From the NCBI GenBank assembly GCA_020524245.1, contig JAIVLN010000007.1:81643-145642 (forward strand): a stretch of DNA of 64,000 nucleotides, given 5' to 3'. The stretch's first letter is position 1. Each line of letters starts with the position of its first letter. Shown here in pieces: positions 8,769 to 17,052 of this stretch. The notes under the pieces were generated by a model, which saw nothing but the letters and a program-made list of their open reading frames with translations, was not told the origin of the DNA and did not search any database. A program made the translations under genes and the position numbers. The DNA is from Rossellomorea aquimaris (lineage in GTDB: Bacteria; Bacillota; Bacilli; Bacillales; Fictibacillaceae).

Positions 8769-8943
8769 AGATAATATTTCTGTACCAACGATGCAAAAGT
8801 ACATTCGTGTTGCTGAAACTCCAAGGAAACTCTCCACTTCTTCTAGTGAAAAGTATTTAAGGGATGCATTAACAGAAAGTCGGTCTTTACTTGAGAAACT
8901 TTCATCTATTCCCAAAATTAATGATCAACGAAAAGTCTTTTGA
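8761..8943 (+). CDS. Small partner of the DUF4062 gene, 60 aa
   Basis: The ATG lies inside the end of the DUF4062 gene with GGAGGGATGG upstream, so it is translationally coupled. The protein is helical and basic, with no family match. It is followed directly by a terminator. It could be an accessory or inhibitor of the upstream protein. Confidence 0.6.
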   Translation: MNKDNISVPTMQKYIRVAETPRKLSTSSSEKYLRDALTESRSLLEKLSSIPKINDQRKVF

Positions 8944-8956
8944 TTAAAATATTATA

Positions 8957-8986
8957 AAACACCCAGCTAAAAACTGGGTGTTTTTT
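8957..8986 (+). terminator. Intrinsic terminator
   Basis: CACCCAG pairs with CTGGGTG, followed by TTTTTT. It ends the DUF4062 two-gene unit. Confidence 0.85.
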
Positions 8987-9062
8987 ATTTGACCAAATAT
9001 CCCGCTGCTCGATAGTATTTAGTATATACTTAATCAACTTGACTCGAGAAAGGAATTACATA

Positions 9063-9257
9063 ATGAATCAAAATGAAATAATTGCAATCTTAGATGAATT
9101 ACGAAGCGGTACGATTAATGAATATAGAGTTCCTAAAGAACACTTTTTATCTTTCCGTGCAATATGGGTAACGCAAAAGGATAAAAAGCACTTCAGAGGC
9201 AGAGCATTGCAAGGTGGAGATGTAGTCTATACGTATGAACCAAACTGGACAGCTTAA
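9063..9257 (+). CDS. Hypothetical protein, 64 aa
   Basis: The start at 9063 has GAAAGGA upstream. Small basic protein, no known domain. It appears monocistronic. Confidence 0.55.
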   Translation: MNQNEIIAILDELRSGTINEYRVPKEHFLSFRAIWVTQKDKKHFRGRALQGGDVVYTYEPNWTA

Positions 9258-9341
9258 ATTAACTCACATGTAGATCACTATAGACAAATCAGTGGTTTAG
9301 AGTTTTAATTAAATAAATGGATAATTTTACCTTTTGGAATT

Positions 9342-9368
9342 AGACTTCATGGTTGAAGTCTTTTTTTA
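9342..9368 (+). terminator. Leader terminator before the gene at 9382
   Basis: AGACTTC pairs with GAAGTCT around a 6-nt loop, then seven T. It lies 14 nt before the start codon of the next gene, downstream of a promoter-like GATAAT near 9331. This is a short attenuator-type leader. Confidence 0.75.
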
Positions 9369-9381
9369 TTGGGAGGGATTT

Positions 9382-9579
9382 ATGAAAGGGGTTAAAACAC
9401 TGGTGAATAGTGAAAATAAAATGGTGGAGAATTTAATGGAAAATACAAAGGTGTATTCTTTATTGTTTCGGAAGAAAGAGTTGTTATTTCTTTTAGGTGG
9501 TAAGAATGATGAGTTACACGAGGTCCGATTCTCCTCTGATGAAGAAGGAAACTTTATTGTAGATATTAAAACAGACTAG
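9382..9579 (+). CDS. Hypothetical protein, 65 aa
   Basis: GGGAGGG precedes the ATG at 9382, immediately after a terminator hairpin. The protein is small with beta-strand character. No family recognised. Confidence 0.6.
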   Translation: MKGVKTLVNSENKMVENLMENTKVYSLLFRKKELLFLLGGKNDELHEVRFSSDEEGNFIVDIKTD

Positions 9580-9620
9580 CTTTTGTTGGTCCATAGAAAA
9601 GGTAATAAAATCATTGTCAT

Positions 9621-9794
9621 TTACTTCAAATAAAGGTAAGATTGTACTATAAGTATTTTTATTTTATTTCTTTTTTGTGCGACCATTAGGTCAGCAGACT
9701 ACTATTAAACGTTGCAGCCCTCGAGGCTCAGTTTTTCGATTACTACACAATACGTGTATGTTTTCGGTATCAAACTGAACCTTGAGGGCTTTTT
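9621..9794 (+). ncRNA. Repeated attenuator-like leader, copy 2 (with promoter)
   Basis: Weak promoter TTACTT (9621-9626), 18 nt, TACTAT (9645-9650). Hairpin 1 (9678-9696) is TGC-GACC-ATTA-GGTC-A-GCA. The terminator hairpin pairs 9716-9726 with 9780-9790, extended by CAGTTT/AAACTG, and has a T run to 9794. The alternative fold is AGCC/GGCT at 9716-9728. It heads the radC-ssb operon. A five-codon ORF (TTG at 9820) with a strong GGGGGTGA site follows. Confidence 0.8.
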
Positions 9795-9894
9795 GCGTTT
9801 TTAAGGGGGTGAGAGCATTGGAAAGAATGTTCTAAGTTTAATTATTAGTCAATCAAGTCTCGGTTAAAAAATTCTTGAAAAGGGTGGTTTTCAA

Positions 9895-10230
9895 ATGTTA
9901 GGAGCAAATGTAAAGGAACAAAATTTATTGGGTGCAGTAATAGGGATTAGTGAAAAGCATTTAGCAAAAAATCATCGTCGTTTACGAGCAGAGATCAACT
10001 TACCAAACGGACATCGAACACACTTCATCAGTAAAAGTTGTATGAAGGAAGAAGCGGAAAAGGAGATCCTTTCTTTTGTCACTTCGATTGAAAGTCATGT
10101 TGGTGGTCCTGTTCTCTGGCGTTGTGCGGGTGATCATGTTTGGCGCATGGGTTGTAGTCAAAAACCTAAAGTTTCTTTGAAACAACGCGCTAAAATGTGG
10201 CTTGAAGATTTCTTTGAACTTAACGATTAA
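9895..10230 (+). CDS. Hypothetical protein, 111 aa, first gene of the radC-ssb operon
   Basis: The ATG follows AATTCTTGAAAAGGGTGG, the shared start context of this element. The protein is basic, with His/Arg-rich segments and an FISKSCMKEEAEKEI helix. No family recognised. A strong terminator-like hairpin separates it from radC. Confidence 0.65.
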   Translation: MLGANVKEQNLLGAVIGISEKHLAKNHRRLRAEINLPNGHRTHFISKSCMKEEAEKEILSFVTSIESHVGGPVLWRCAGDHVWRMGCSQKPKVSLKQRAKMWLEDFFELND

Positions 10231-10244
10231 TCCAAGTGGATGGA

Positions 10245-10274
10245 AAAGACTATCGGTTTTAACCGGTAGTCTTT
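10245..10274 (+). terminator. Intergenic terminator-like hairpin before radC
   Basis: A 14-bp stem (one G-U) made by AAAGACTATCGGTT and AACCGGTAGTCTTT with a 2-nt spacer, followed by TATT. It sits 10 nt before the radC ribosome binding site. Confidence 0.7.
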
Positions 10275-10299
10275 ATTAATTCTTGAAAGGGTGTTTGTA

Positions 10300-10938
10300 A
10301 TGAATCACTATAACATCGCTAAAGAAGAGATGGCTTTTTATGGAGGAGATTGTACTAGCTTGCAGAATTTGCTTGCTATCATCATTGGTCCAAAGGCTAC
10401 TTCTGAAGTAACAGGTAAGTTGGCTAGTCTTGGAATACGTGAGTTAGCAACTCTATCTAAAGAAGATTTGCTTAAATTTGATGGTGTCGGTGAATTGACT
10501 GCAACCCGAATCACCACTGCTTTTGAACTGGGGAAACAATTACTTAGCTACAAAAATAAAGACGTTGAGATTATTCGTTCACCAGAGGACGCAGCAAAGC
10601 TCTTTGAAGATTTATCTATACACAATCAAGAGCATTTTGTTGCGATATATCTGAACACGAAAAATCATGTCTTGAAAAAGAAGACCATCACTATTGGATC
10701 TTTGAATGCTAGTATTGTACATCCTCGTGAGGTGTATTCAGAAGCAATTAAAATTGGTGCTGCAAGTGTTGTGGTAGCTCATAATCATCCTTCGGGTGAT
10801 ACATATCCTTCTAGAGAAGACATTGATGTCACTAGAAGATTATCTGAAGCTGGAAAGATAATGGGCATAGATTTGCTTGATCACATCGTCATTGGGCAAG
10901 GTAACTTCACTTCATTAAAAGAAAAGGGATATTGTTAA
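10300..10938 (+). CDS. radC: RadC-family JAB/MPN protein
   Basis: 212 aa. The N-terminal helix-hairpin-helix part (about residues 20-70) is followed by the MPN/JAB domain with the metal-binding motif HNHPSGD at residues 161-167. RadC was once linked to repair; its biochemical role is still unclear, and plasmid copies are common. The ATG at 10300 is chosen for the GAAAGGGTG site. It is followed 18 nt later by ssb. Confidence 0.9.
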   Translation: MNHYNIAKEEMAFYGGDCTSLQNLLAIIIGPKATSEVTGKLASLGIRELATLSKEDLLKFDGVGELTATRITTAFELGKQLLSYKNKDVEIIRSPEDAAKLFEDLSIHNQEHFVAIYLNTKNHVLKKKTITIGSLNASIVHPREVYSEAIKIGAASVVVAHNHPSGDTYPSREDIDVTRRLSEAGKIMGIDLLDHIVIGQGNFTSLKEKGYC

Positions 10939-10956
10939 AAATAAGGGGGACATAAA

Positions 10957-11439
10957 ATGATTAATCGAATTATACTTGTAGGCCGTTTAACTAAGGACCC
11001 AGAGTTACGATATACACCAAATGGAGTTGCAGTAGCGAATTTTACGCTTGCTGTTAACCGACCATTCACAAATCAACAAGGTGATCGTGAAGCGGACTTC
11101 ATTAATGTTGTAGTATGGCGTCGCCAAGCTGAAAACGCAGCAAACTTCTTAAAGAAAGGAAGCTTAGCTGGTGTTGATGGACGCTTGCAAACACGCTCAT
11201 ACGACAACAATGAAGGACGCAGAGTATACGTAACAGAAGTTATGGCTGAGTCTGTTCAGTTCTTAGAACCAAAGGGAACTGGAGACAATCAGAGTGGAAA
11301 CAATAGTGGCAATCGAAATCAAGGCAATCAGAATCAAAGCAACAACCAAAGTCGTGGTAATTTTAACGATTTCAACAATGATCCGTTTGCTAATGACGGA
11401 AAGCCTATTGATATATCAGATGACGATTTGCCATTTTGA
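10957..11439 (+). CDS. ssb: Single-stranded DNA-binding protein
   Basis: 160 aa. Starts [20 protein letters not shown], the classic SSB OB-fold, with FTLAVNRPF and DFINVVVW. A Gln/Asn-rich linker (about 110-145) is followed by the acidic tip DDDLPF that recruits partners. Plasmid SSBs support conjugative transfer and replication. AGGGGGAC precedes the ATG. Confidence 0.97.
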   Translation: MINRIILVGRLTKDPELRYTPNGVAVANFTLAVNRPFTNQQGDREADFINVVVWRRQAENAANFLKKGSLAGVDGRLQTRSYDNNEGRRVYVTEVMAESVQFLEPKGTGDNQSGNNSGNRNQGNQNQSNNQSRGNFNDFNNDPFANDGKPIDISDDDLPF

Positions 11440-11478
11440 AAATAATAGTAATTAACTTACTAAAGTAAAGAGTGTTTT

Positions 11479-11509
11479 AAAAGCTTAACTCAAAAGAGTT
11501 GAGCTTTTT
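11479..11509 (+). terminator. Terminator-like hairpin between ssb and the next gene
   Basis: AAAAGCTTAACTC pairs with GAGTTGAGCTTTT (13 bp, one G-U) and the T run ends it. It is only about 20 nt ahead of the next start. Confidence 0.75.
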
Positions 11510-11530
11510 ATTATGAAAGGAATGATTAAT

Positions 11531-11764
11531 ATGCCAGAGCCAAAAATGTTAAGTAGCTATTCAGAGCGGTCGGGTGATTTTGACATTCATATTTTTGTAA
11601 ATCATGTGAATTCAATCTTAAAACAGCAAGGGTATGACCTTCACATGTGTTCCGTAACGAATGAGAAGTTCAATACGGAAGGAATTCTCATGTATGATCA
11701 GGAAATCGATTCCGATAAAGCACATGAAGATTACAACCGTCTCCTTGCTTCATATGGTGAATAA
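11531..11764 (+). CDS. Hypothetical protein, 77 aa
   Basis: Start at 11531 with AAAGGA 10 nt upstream; an ATG at 11513 has no such site. Small acidic protein, unknown family. Confidence 0.6.
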   Translation: MPEPKMLSSYSERSGDFDIHIFVNHVNSILKQQGYDLHMCSVTNEKFNTEGILMYDQEIDSDKAHEDYNRLLASYGE

Positions 11765-11795
11765 ATAATCAAATCTCGAATCCAATCATCCCTAG

Positions 11796-11829
11796 CCATA
11801 GAGGGGAATTAGTCTAACTCCTCCTATGG
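11796..11829 (+). repeat. Intergenic hairpin
   Basis: CCATAG plus GGGGA pairs with TCCTC plus CTATGG, with one bulged A, 11 bp in all. No T run follows, so it may act on translation or RNA stability rather than termination. Confidence 0.5.
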
Positions 11830-11861
11830 TGAAAGGGGAGTTTGAAAGGGAGATTATATAA

Positions 11862-12479
11862 ATGAATAAACAAGAGAAAATTCAGATACTTAAAAATCTA
11901 AAGCCAGGACAATCTGTCACGCTTACTTCAGGGAAAGTAGTTGAGTTTGTTGAAATGAAACGGACAAAATTCATTGCTACCAAGAATAAGCAACGGTATC
12001 GAGTAGATGCAGAACTATTTGCCAATGTAGGTGAGGGCTTGTCAGATGATTTTGTTCAGGCGCAGGCAAAAAAGCAGCAAGAGAAAACGATCCAGTATCA
12101 CAATAAAATAAGCGAGCTACAAGCTTTGGAACCAGGTGACATGATTGAAGTGACAAATGGTCATAAAGTGGAGTTCGTAAAGCTGAATCGTAGACGTTTT
12201 GTTGGAAATCAAGGCGATGAAACATATACTTTTCCAATTGAGATGTATGTAAAGCTCATAAGCAAACGGGAAATTAATCCACAAAATGAGTACATTAAGG
12301 CTCTTGCTAAAAAGTATAAGGGTATGGAGATCCAGACCGGTTGGGGACCATCTAAGATCGGTTCTCTTACCGATGATGAGAAATCCGTGAAAATGTATGA
12401 ATTTGGAGAAGAACTTTACACTTTAAAGCTGGATGACTTTTTGAGTGAATTAAAGTCGAATGAAGGAATTGCCTTGTGA
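11862..12479 (+). CDS. Tandem-repeat protein, 205 aa
   Basis: Two copies of a beta-rich unit are visible: LKPGQSVTLTSGKVVEFVEM with KFIATKNKQRYRVD (about 13-57), and LEPGDMIEVTNGHKVEFVKL with RRFVGNQGDETYTF (about 87-130). A third, weaker unit ends the protein. Each looks like a small barrel, possibly nucleic-acid binding. No family recognised. It overlaps the next gene by GTGA. Confidence 0.65.
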   Translation: MNKQEKIQILKNLKPGQSVTLTSGKVVEFVEMKRTKFIATKNKQRYRVDAELFANVGEGLSDDFVQAQAKKQQEKTIQYHNKISELQALEPGDMIEVTNGHKVEFVKLNRRRFVGNQGDETYTFPIEMYVKLISKREINPQNEYIKALAKKYKGMEIQTGWGPSKIGSLTDDEKSVKMYEFGEELYTLKLDDFLSELKSNEGIAL

Positions 12480-12664
12480 GTGCGATTCTCTTTAATTTAG
12501 ACCAAATGAAGCGTTTTGAGGAAAGAGATCTTCTGATTTCACGAATGGTCATGGATCTTAAACGACGCAATCCAAATATGGATGAGGAAAAGGTGTATGA
12601 AATCATCTTTAACTCAGAAGTGTTGGAGGACAGAGAGATGGAAGAGGCTTATCAACTTGCATAA
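12476..12664 (+). CDS. Hypothetical protein, 62 aa
   Basis: GTG start overlapping the previous stop (GTGA). Small helical acidic protein. A terminator hairpin follows directly. Confidence 0.6.
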   Translation: MSAILFNLDQMKRFEERDLLISRMVMDLKRRNPNMDEEKVYEIIFNSEVLEDREMEEAYQLA

Positions 12665-12672
12665 AGCCGATT

Positions 12673-12706
12673 AAGGAAAGGACCATTCATGGTCTTTTCC
12701 TTTTTT
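12673..12706 (+). terminator. Terminator-like hairpin before the methylase gene
   Basis: AAGGAAAGGACC pairs with GGTCTTTTCCTT over 12 bp (one G-U), followed by T's. The next start is 25 nt downstream. Confidence 0.8.
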
Positions 12707-12730
12707 ATTATTAAACAAGGAGTGAATGAA

Positions 12731-13798
12731 ATGAGTCACATCGGAAACAAGATTAGAGCCGGCTTTTTTGCTACACCAGAAAAGCAAGGAGAGTATATAA
12801 GAGCGTTATTGGAGGTTAAAGAAGTGGGTGCATGGTTTGATCCTACTTGTGGTGAAGGAGATGTTCTTCATCAGTTAGCTAGTAATCAACATGATGTAGC
12901 CATTACAACATACGGTGTTGAATTGGATAAGAACCGCGCTGCACTTGCGAAGGAGCAACTGGACCATTGTATTAATGCACCAATTGAATCCATGGTGATA
13001 CAAAATGATGTGTTCAGCCTACTTTACCTTAATCCGCCTTATGATTACTCCATGAAAGGTATCGGTGACCAGCAAGCAGACCGAAAAGAGTATTTGGAGC
13101 TAGTTAGGAATTGTAGATACTTAAAAAATGGCGGTGTAATGGTTTATGTTATTCCATCTTATCGGTTTGCGGATAAAAAAATTGCAAGGTACTTGGCTAG
13201 TCACTTTGATCAAATGGGTGTCCTTCGGTTCTCAGAAGAGGATTATGACGACTTTAAACAATGCGTTTTTATCGGCTACAAGAAAAAGGCGAAACAGAAT
13301 GACTTTAACGAGAATCTGTTTCAATTCCTCATGAATATGGGGGATGAAGAGTTTATTAAAAATAAGGTCACTCCCTTGAACCTTATAGCTGGTAAGAAAG
13401 TGTGGGAAGTACCTGGTGGAAACACTTCACTCAAGACGTTCTATTCCAAGTTAGAGAATAAAGCAGACTATTATGATGCTTTAGCCAACTCTAAAGGGAT
13501 GGAACAGTTTAAGGCACGTACCAAGCAAAGAGACCTTGAAATTGGGGGAGATCCTATTCTACCTATTACACAAGGTCAGAATGCTTTGTTGCTTGCGAGC
13601 GGAGCTGTAAACGGGATTCTTGGTGAAGGAGACACCTTGCACTTAGTACAAGGACTAGAGCTTGTAACGAAAGAGCAGGAGACGGAAACCAAGCATTATG
13701 AAAGTGGCGGGAAATCAACGAAATTGATTGAGCGCACAAAGAGGTCTGTTTCCGTTAAGTTAATAAGTCCCACGGGGCTTATCAAAAAGCTTGTCTAA
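12731..13798 (+). CDS. Putative N6-adenine DNA methylase (DUF6094-like)
   Basis: 355 aa. Motif I region DPTCGEGDVLHQLA (about 35-48) binds AdoMet. The catalytic-type motif NPPYD (about 98-102) is typical of N6-adenine or amino methylases. The layout resembles the DUF6094 methyltransferases of plasmids and phages. Methylation could protect the element from host restriction. AAGGAG precedes the ATG at 12731. The exact target is unknown. Confidence 0.75.
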   Translation: MSHIGNKIRAGFFATPEKQGEYIRALLEVKEVGAWFDPTCGEGDVLHQLASNQHDVAITTYGVELDKNRAALAKEQLDHCINAPIESMVIQNDVFSLLYLNPPYDYSMKGIGDQQADRKEYLELVRNCRYLKNGGVMVYVIPSYRFADKKIARYLASHFDQMGVLRFSEEDYDDFKQCVFIGYKKKAKQNDFNENLFQFLMNMGDEEFIKNKVTPLNLIAGKKVWEVPGGNTSLKTFYSKLENKADYYDALANSKGMEQFKARTKQRDLEIGGDPILPITQGQNALLLASGAVNGILGEGDTLHLVQGLELVTKEQETETKHYESGGKSTKLIERTKRSVSVKLISPTGLIKKLV

Positions 13799-13815
13799 GA
13801 GGGGGGAAAAAAATT

Positions 13816-14001
13816 ATGAAACCACAATTTGAAATAGATGGTCAGGATGGAAACATCTTTTCTATTCTAGGAGAAGCAAGAAGGATTTTAAGAAACGCAG
13901 GATTATCAGCTGAAGTTGAAGAGATGTCTATGCGTGTAACTCGGTCTGATAGTTACGAAGAAGCGCTTAAAATTATCAGTGAATACGTTGAGTACGTTTA
14001 G
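13816..14001 (+). CDS. Hypothetical protein, 61 aa
   Basis: AGGGGGG precedes the ATG. Small acidic helical protein, unknown family. It lies 17 nt after the methylase gene, so probably co-transcribed. Confidence 0.6.
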   Translation: MKPQFEIDGQDGNIFSILGEARRILRNAGLSAEVEEMSMRVTRSDSYEEALKIISEYVEYV

Positions 14002-14033
14002 AGTGTGATAAATACAAATTAAACATTGAGAGG

Positions 14034-14064
14034 AAGAGGGTGAGCACTATGCTACCCTCTTTTC
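14034..14064 (+). terminator. Terminator-like hairpin before the LPD1 gene
   Basis: AAGAGGGT pairs with ACCCTCTT with an inner AGC/GCT stem, then TTTT. It lies 26 nt before the next start. Confidence 0.7.
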
Positions 14065-14089
14065 TTTATTAAAGAGGAGCGATTATATA

Positions 14090-15919
14090 ATGAGTCAATT
14101 ACAAATGGTGATAGAAGAAGATAAGGAAATTCGTTCGGAGCAACAAATGACAAAGAAGATTGCTTATGATGTAGGGCAAAAGATTGGTGGATCACGTAAA
14201 GATTTAGCTGCATTAAGAAAAGAGTTCCAACAGAATCCTACTCTTGATGGACTAAAGGAAATCGAAGAGCAAAGCGCTTCTGTAGCAGCTGAATTGCTTA
14301 CTAAGAGTCAACTCTTAAGTGAGTTTTCACTCGAAGATGAAAAGCAGAAAAGCGTAGAACCAGCGGTCGCTCGAATTAAGCAATTAATCATCCAACGAAT
14401 AGAAAAGATACCTGGCGAGGATTCTCCTCAAGCTCGTAAACAGTTTTTCCAAGCAATTAGAGAATATCAACGCCTTATGAAGCGGGTTAAAACAATGGAT
14501 GACCTTTTAAGCACCATCAAAGTAATATCGGAACGTTTATACCTTGAGGAGTTATCTTATGATTCCATAGAAAGAAGAATTATGAGATGTGCGAATAAAC
14601 TGGATAACTTAAAAGGAAAACAACGAAATCAATGGTTATACCGACTTAGAGAATATAAAACCCAGCTTGGGATGAAGAAAGAAGCGGAAGAAACACCTTT
14701 ACGAGTACTTGGCGATAAGTTCTGTTCCTTTTTCTCAAACCAAAAGAGTTGTAAAACAACTATTAACAATACCCTTCAGAAGGTTTCATGTTGGGATGAT
14801 CTACTTCAACAGAAAAAGAAGGGTAAAACAACAACCCGAAAGCCGGTTTGGGAGCGTGACTTTCCTGAGCGCCTTGACCGTAAAGGTGGTAGGTTTGCCT
14901 CTATAGAAAGGCCGGAGGACTTGATTAATGTCTTTAACTTTCGTGGAGTGGAATTTGGTAATTATGTGGATGACCAGAAGGGAAAAGAACACCTACAACG
15001 CTCTTCTGAGGCTATGATGGACCTTGCCGATGTGTTGGGTGTAGATGACAAAGTTATCTCTTTATTTGGCCGTCTAGGTATTGGTTATGGTGCTCGTGGA
15101 CGAGGTAAAGCTCTCGGACATTACGAACCAGTAGCAAAGGTAATCAATTTGACGAAGGAACGTGGTGTAATGGGGATTTTTGCTCATGAGTTCGCTCATG
15201 CCTTAGACCATTATCTGTATGACCTCTCTCATTATTTTGAGCGTGGGAGACCAGGACATGTTTCCACTTTCGAGTCTATTGGAAATGGCTTAAATGAATC
15301 GTTTCGTAGTGCCATTAAAGACCTAATGGAAACAATGACCGAAGGAAGTTCAGTTGATTACTTTGAGAATAGCAATAAAGACGGTGATCGTTGGTCCTTA
15401 CCAAATAGAATGAAGACTTTGTATGAATTAAAAAACGGTGACCTTTACAGCATTATGGAGGTAACTAAGGAGGACTTAGAAGAACAACTTGAGAATAAAC
15501 TCAAGCTTTCAAGCTTATATGGTGGTGTATCAGAAACTGAGCAAGAAAAGTTGGACAAGAAGTTCAAGCGAGACTTGAAAAAGAAAGCTCAGGCTTTTGC
15601 TTGGTATCATGAAAAGCAGACGGGAGAGCGGGTAGAGAAAATTCCTTATCCAGTGAACCGTTCTAGCTTCTTACAAAATGCCATCCAGCTCGATCGCGGG
15701 AAGATTGGGAAGTACTGGAGTTCTCCCGAAGAGTTATTTGCCCGTAGCTTTGAAGCGTGGACAGAGTATACTCTAAAGGAGAGAAATCGAAAGAATGATT
15801 ACTTGGTGACGGGTACCACGAATCCTATTGCCTTTCCAGTTGGAGAAGAGCGCGATAGAATATTCAAATGTATGAGTCGCCTTATGAATCGTATTACAGA
15901 AGATATCTTAAGTCATTAA
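14090..15919 (+). CDS. LPD1-type polyvalent-protein metallopeptidase
   Basis: 609 aa. The N-terminal half is helical and coiled. Residues about 255-300 (WERDFPERLDRKGG, FNFRGVEFGNYV) match the LPD1 domain of 'large polyvalent proteins', which plasmids and phages inject or express early. The zinc-metallopeptidase motif HEFAHALDH lies at about residue 366. It may disarm host defence by proteolysis; that is inference from the family. AGAGGAG precedes the ATG. A terminator follows at 15928. Confidence 0.75.
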   Translation: MSQLQMVIEEDKEIRSEQQMTKKIAYDVGQKIGGSRKDLAALRKEFQQNPTLDGLKEIEEQSASVAAELLTKSQLLSEFSLEDEKQKSVEPAVARIKQLIIQRIEKIPGEDSPQARKQFFQAIREYQRLMKRVKTMDDLLSTIKVISERLYLEELSYDSIERRIMRCANKLDNLKGKQRNQWLYRLREYKTQLGMKKEAEETPLRVLGDKFCSFFSNQKSCKTTINNTLQKVSCWDDLLQQKKKGKTTTRKPVWERDFPERLDRKGGRFASIERPEDLINVFNFRGVEFGNYVDDQKGKEHLQRSSEAMMDLADVLGVDDKVISLFGRLGIGYGARGRGKALGHYEPVAKVINLTKERGVMGIFAHEFAHALDHYLYDLSHYFERGRPGHVSTFESIGNGLNESFRSAIKDLMETMTEGSSVDYFENSNKDGDRWSLPNRMKTLYELKNGDLYSIMEVTKEDLEEQLENKLKLSSLYGGVSETEQEKLDKKFKRDLKKKAQAFAWYHEKQTGERVEKIPYPVNRSSFLQNAIQLDRGKIGKYWSSPEELFARSFEAWTEYTLKERNRKNDYLVTGTTNPIAFPVGEERDRIFKCMSRLMNRITEDILSH

Positions 15920-15927
15920 ATAAGAAT

Positions 15928-15960
15928 GAAGGGTTACGTGTTATCGTAACCCTTTTCTTT
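15928..15960 (+). terminator. End terminator of the radC-ssb operon
   Basis: AAGGGTTACG pairs with CGTAACCCTT, followed by a T-rich stretch. It ends the operon that starts with leader copy 2. Confidence 0.85.
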
Positions 15961-16008
15961 TTCTCTTTTTGTTCTTATCTATTCTCGATTGTTCTGATTT
16001 TCGTTATA

Positions 16009-16061
16009 ATGTAAGTGGATGAATTTTACTTGACCTGGTCATCAGACCCGGTCTTTTTTTT
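16009..16061 (+). promoter_or_regulatory. Orphan promoter plus terminator
   Basis: A TATAAT (about 16009-16014) is followed 18 nt later by a strong hairpin, GACCTGGTC / GACCCGGTC (one mismatch), and eight T. The arrangement matches the other leaders, but no gene follows. The bases GACCTGGTCATCAGAC resemble a collapsed form of hairpin 1. Confidence 0.5.
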
Positions 16062-16362
16062 ATGTCTGTTTTTCCATTGAACGTATCCAATGTCCAATAG
16101 CTGTTTGATGAGAAGCAGCATGAGTTGGAGCAAAAAGTCGTCGATGGAACACCTCTCCTTTTACCACATATTAGGCTCCGGAACCTAAACCTATAGTAGC
16201 ATATCCAATCCATCAATATCAATATATAGTGTATATTAAATTTAAATAGTACAATATATAGTAATATATGAAACTTTATTTCCAATTTGTTCGTCATCCG
16301 TTTAAAAGTATTGGAATTTAATGTATATTGGTTTGGGGTTACTAAAAGAAAAGGGGGTTGTT
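16062..16362. other. Gene-free stretch
   Basis: About 300 bp between the orphan terminator and the gene at 16363. Only short, stop-broken frames are seen; it may be the remains of a gene. The last 150 bp are very AT-rich and could carry the promoter of the next gene. Confidence 0.4.
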
Positions 16363-16989
16363 ATGGAGAAAGAAAATCAGATAGCGAAAGTATTATTCTA
16401 CATCGGGATTGCTGAAATTGTAGCGGGCTTTATTATGGGAATCGTCTTTGCGAATCAAGATGTACCATCTTATCTTTTTGAAGACCAAAGTGATCAAACA
16501 GCATTTGCATGGTCTACAGCAGTTGCATGGTGGATTGGATCGTTTGTAACTGGAATGTTGTTTATAGGGTTCTCTGAGGTAATTGAAATACTAGATACAA
16601 AGTTATCTAAAACTGTCACTCTATTAGAACAAATAAAGTACAATGTACCAAAGAAAGAATCCCAACCTATTGCAAGTGCAAAAGAGAATGATATTCAAAA
16701 TAGAAAAAGTAATATTTCAAACTCAGAAGAGAATAAGCCTTGGTTTGTGGTAGAGGAAGATAAAGAGAAGATACACAAAATGTTTGCTAAGAAAGGTAAA
16801 AAAGTAGAAGACATTATTAAAACACCTTCCAAGTATCATTGCTTAATTAAGCTGGATGATGGCTCCTATGAATTAGTTGCTGTTGGTGGGTTTAAGCCAA
16901 TTTTAATTAATAAGGGATTATGGAATGAAGAGGTACAATCATTCTTTGATAATCAAATACTTAATAAAAATTCAGATGAGGGATTGTAA
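16363..16989 (+). CDS. Two-TM membrane protein, 208 aa
   Basis: AAAAGGGGG precedes the ATG at 16363. Two membrane segments (about 10-30 and 55-78), then a charged cytoplasmic region with a short beta-rich C-terminal module (YHCLIKLDDGSYELVAVGG). Function unknown. The bidirectional terminator at 17007 follows. Confidence 0.65.
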   Translation: MEKENQIAKVLFYIGIAEIVAGFIMGIVFANQDVPSYLFEDQSDQTAFAWSTAVAWWIGSFVTGMLFIGFSEVIEILDTKLSKTVTLLEQIKYNVPKKESQPIASAKENDIQNRKSNISNSEENKPWFVVEEDKEKIHKMFAKKGKKVEDIIKTPSKYHCLIKLDDGSYELVAVGGFKPILINKGLWNEEVQSFFDNQILNKNSDEGL

Positions 16990-17006
16990 GTAAAAATCAT
17001 CAAAAT

Positions 17007-17041
17007 AATGGCGCACCACTTTTTGAACAGGGTGCGCCATT
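17007..17041. terminator. Bidirectional terminator
   Basis: AATGGCGCACC pairs perfectly with GGTGCGCCATT (11 bp, 13-nt loop) between two convergent genes. Confidence 0.8.
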
Positions 17042-17052
17042 CATTATTCTAT

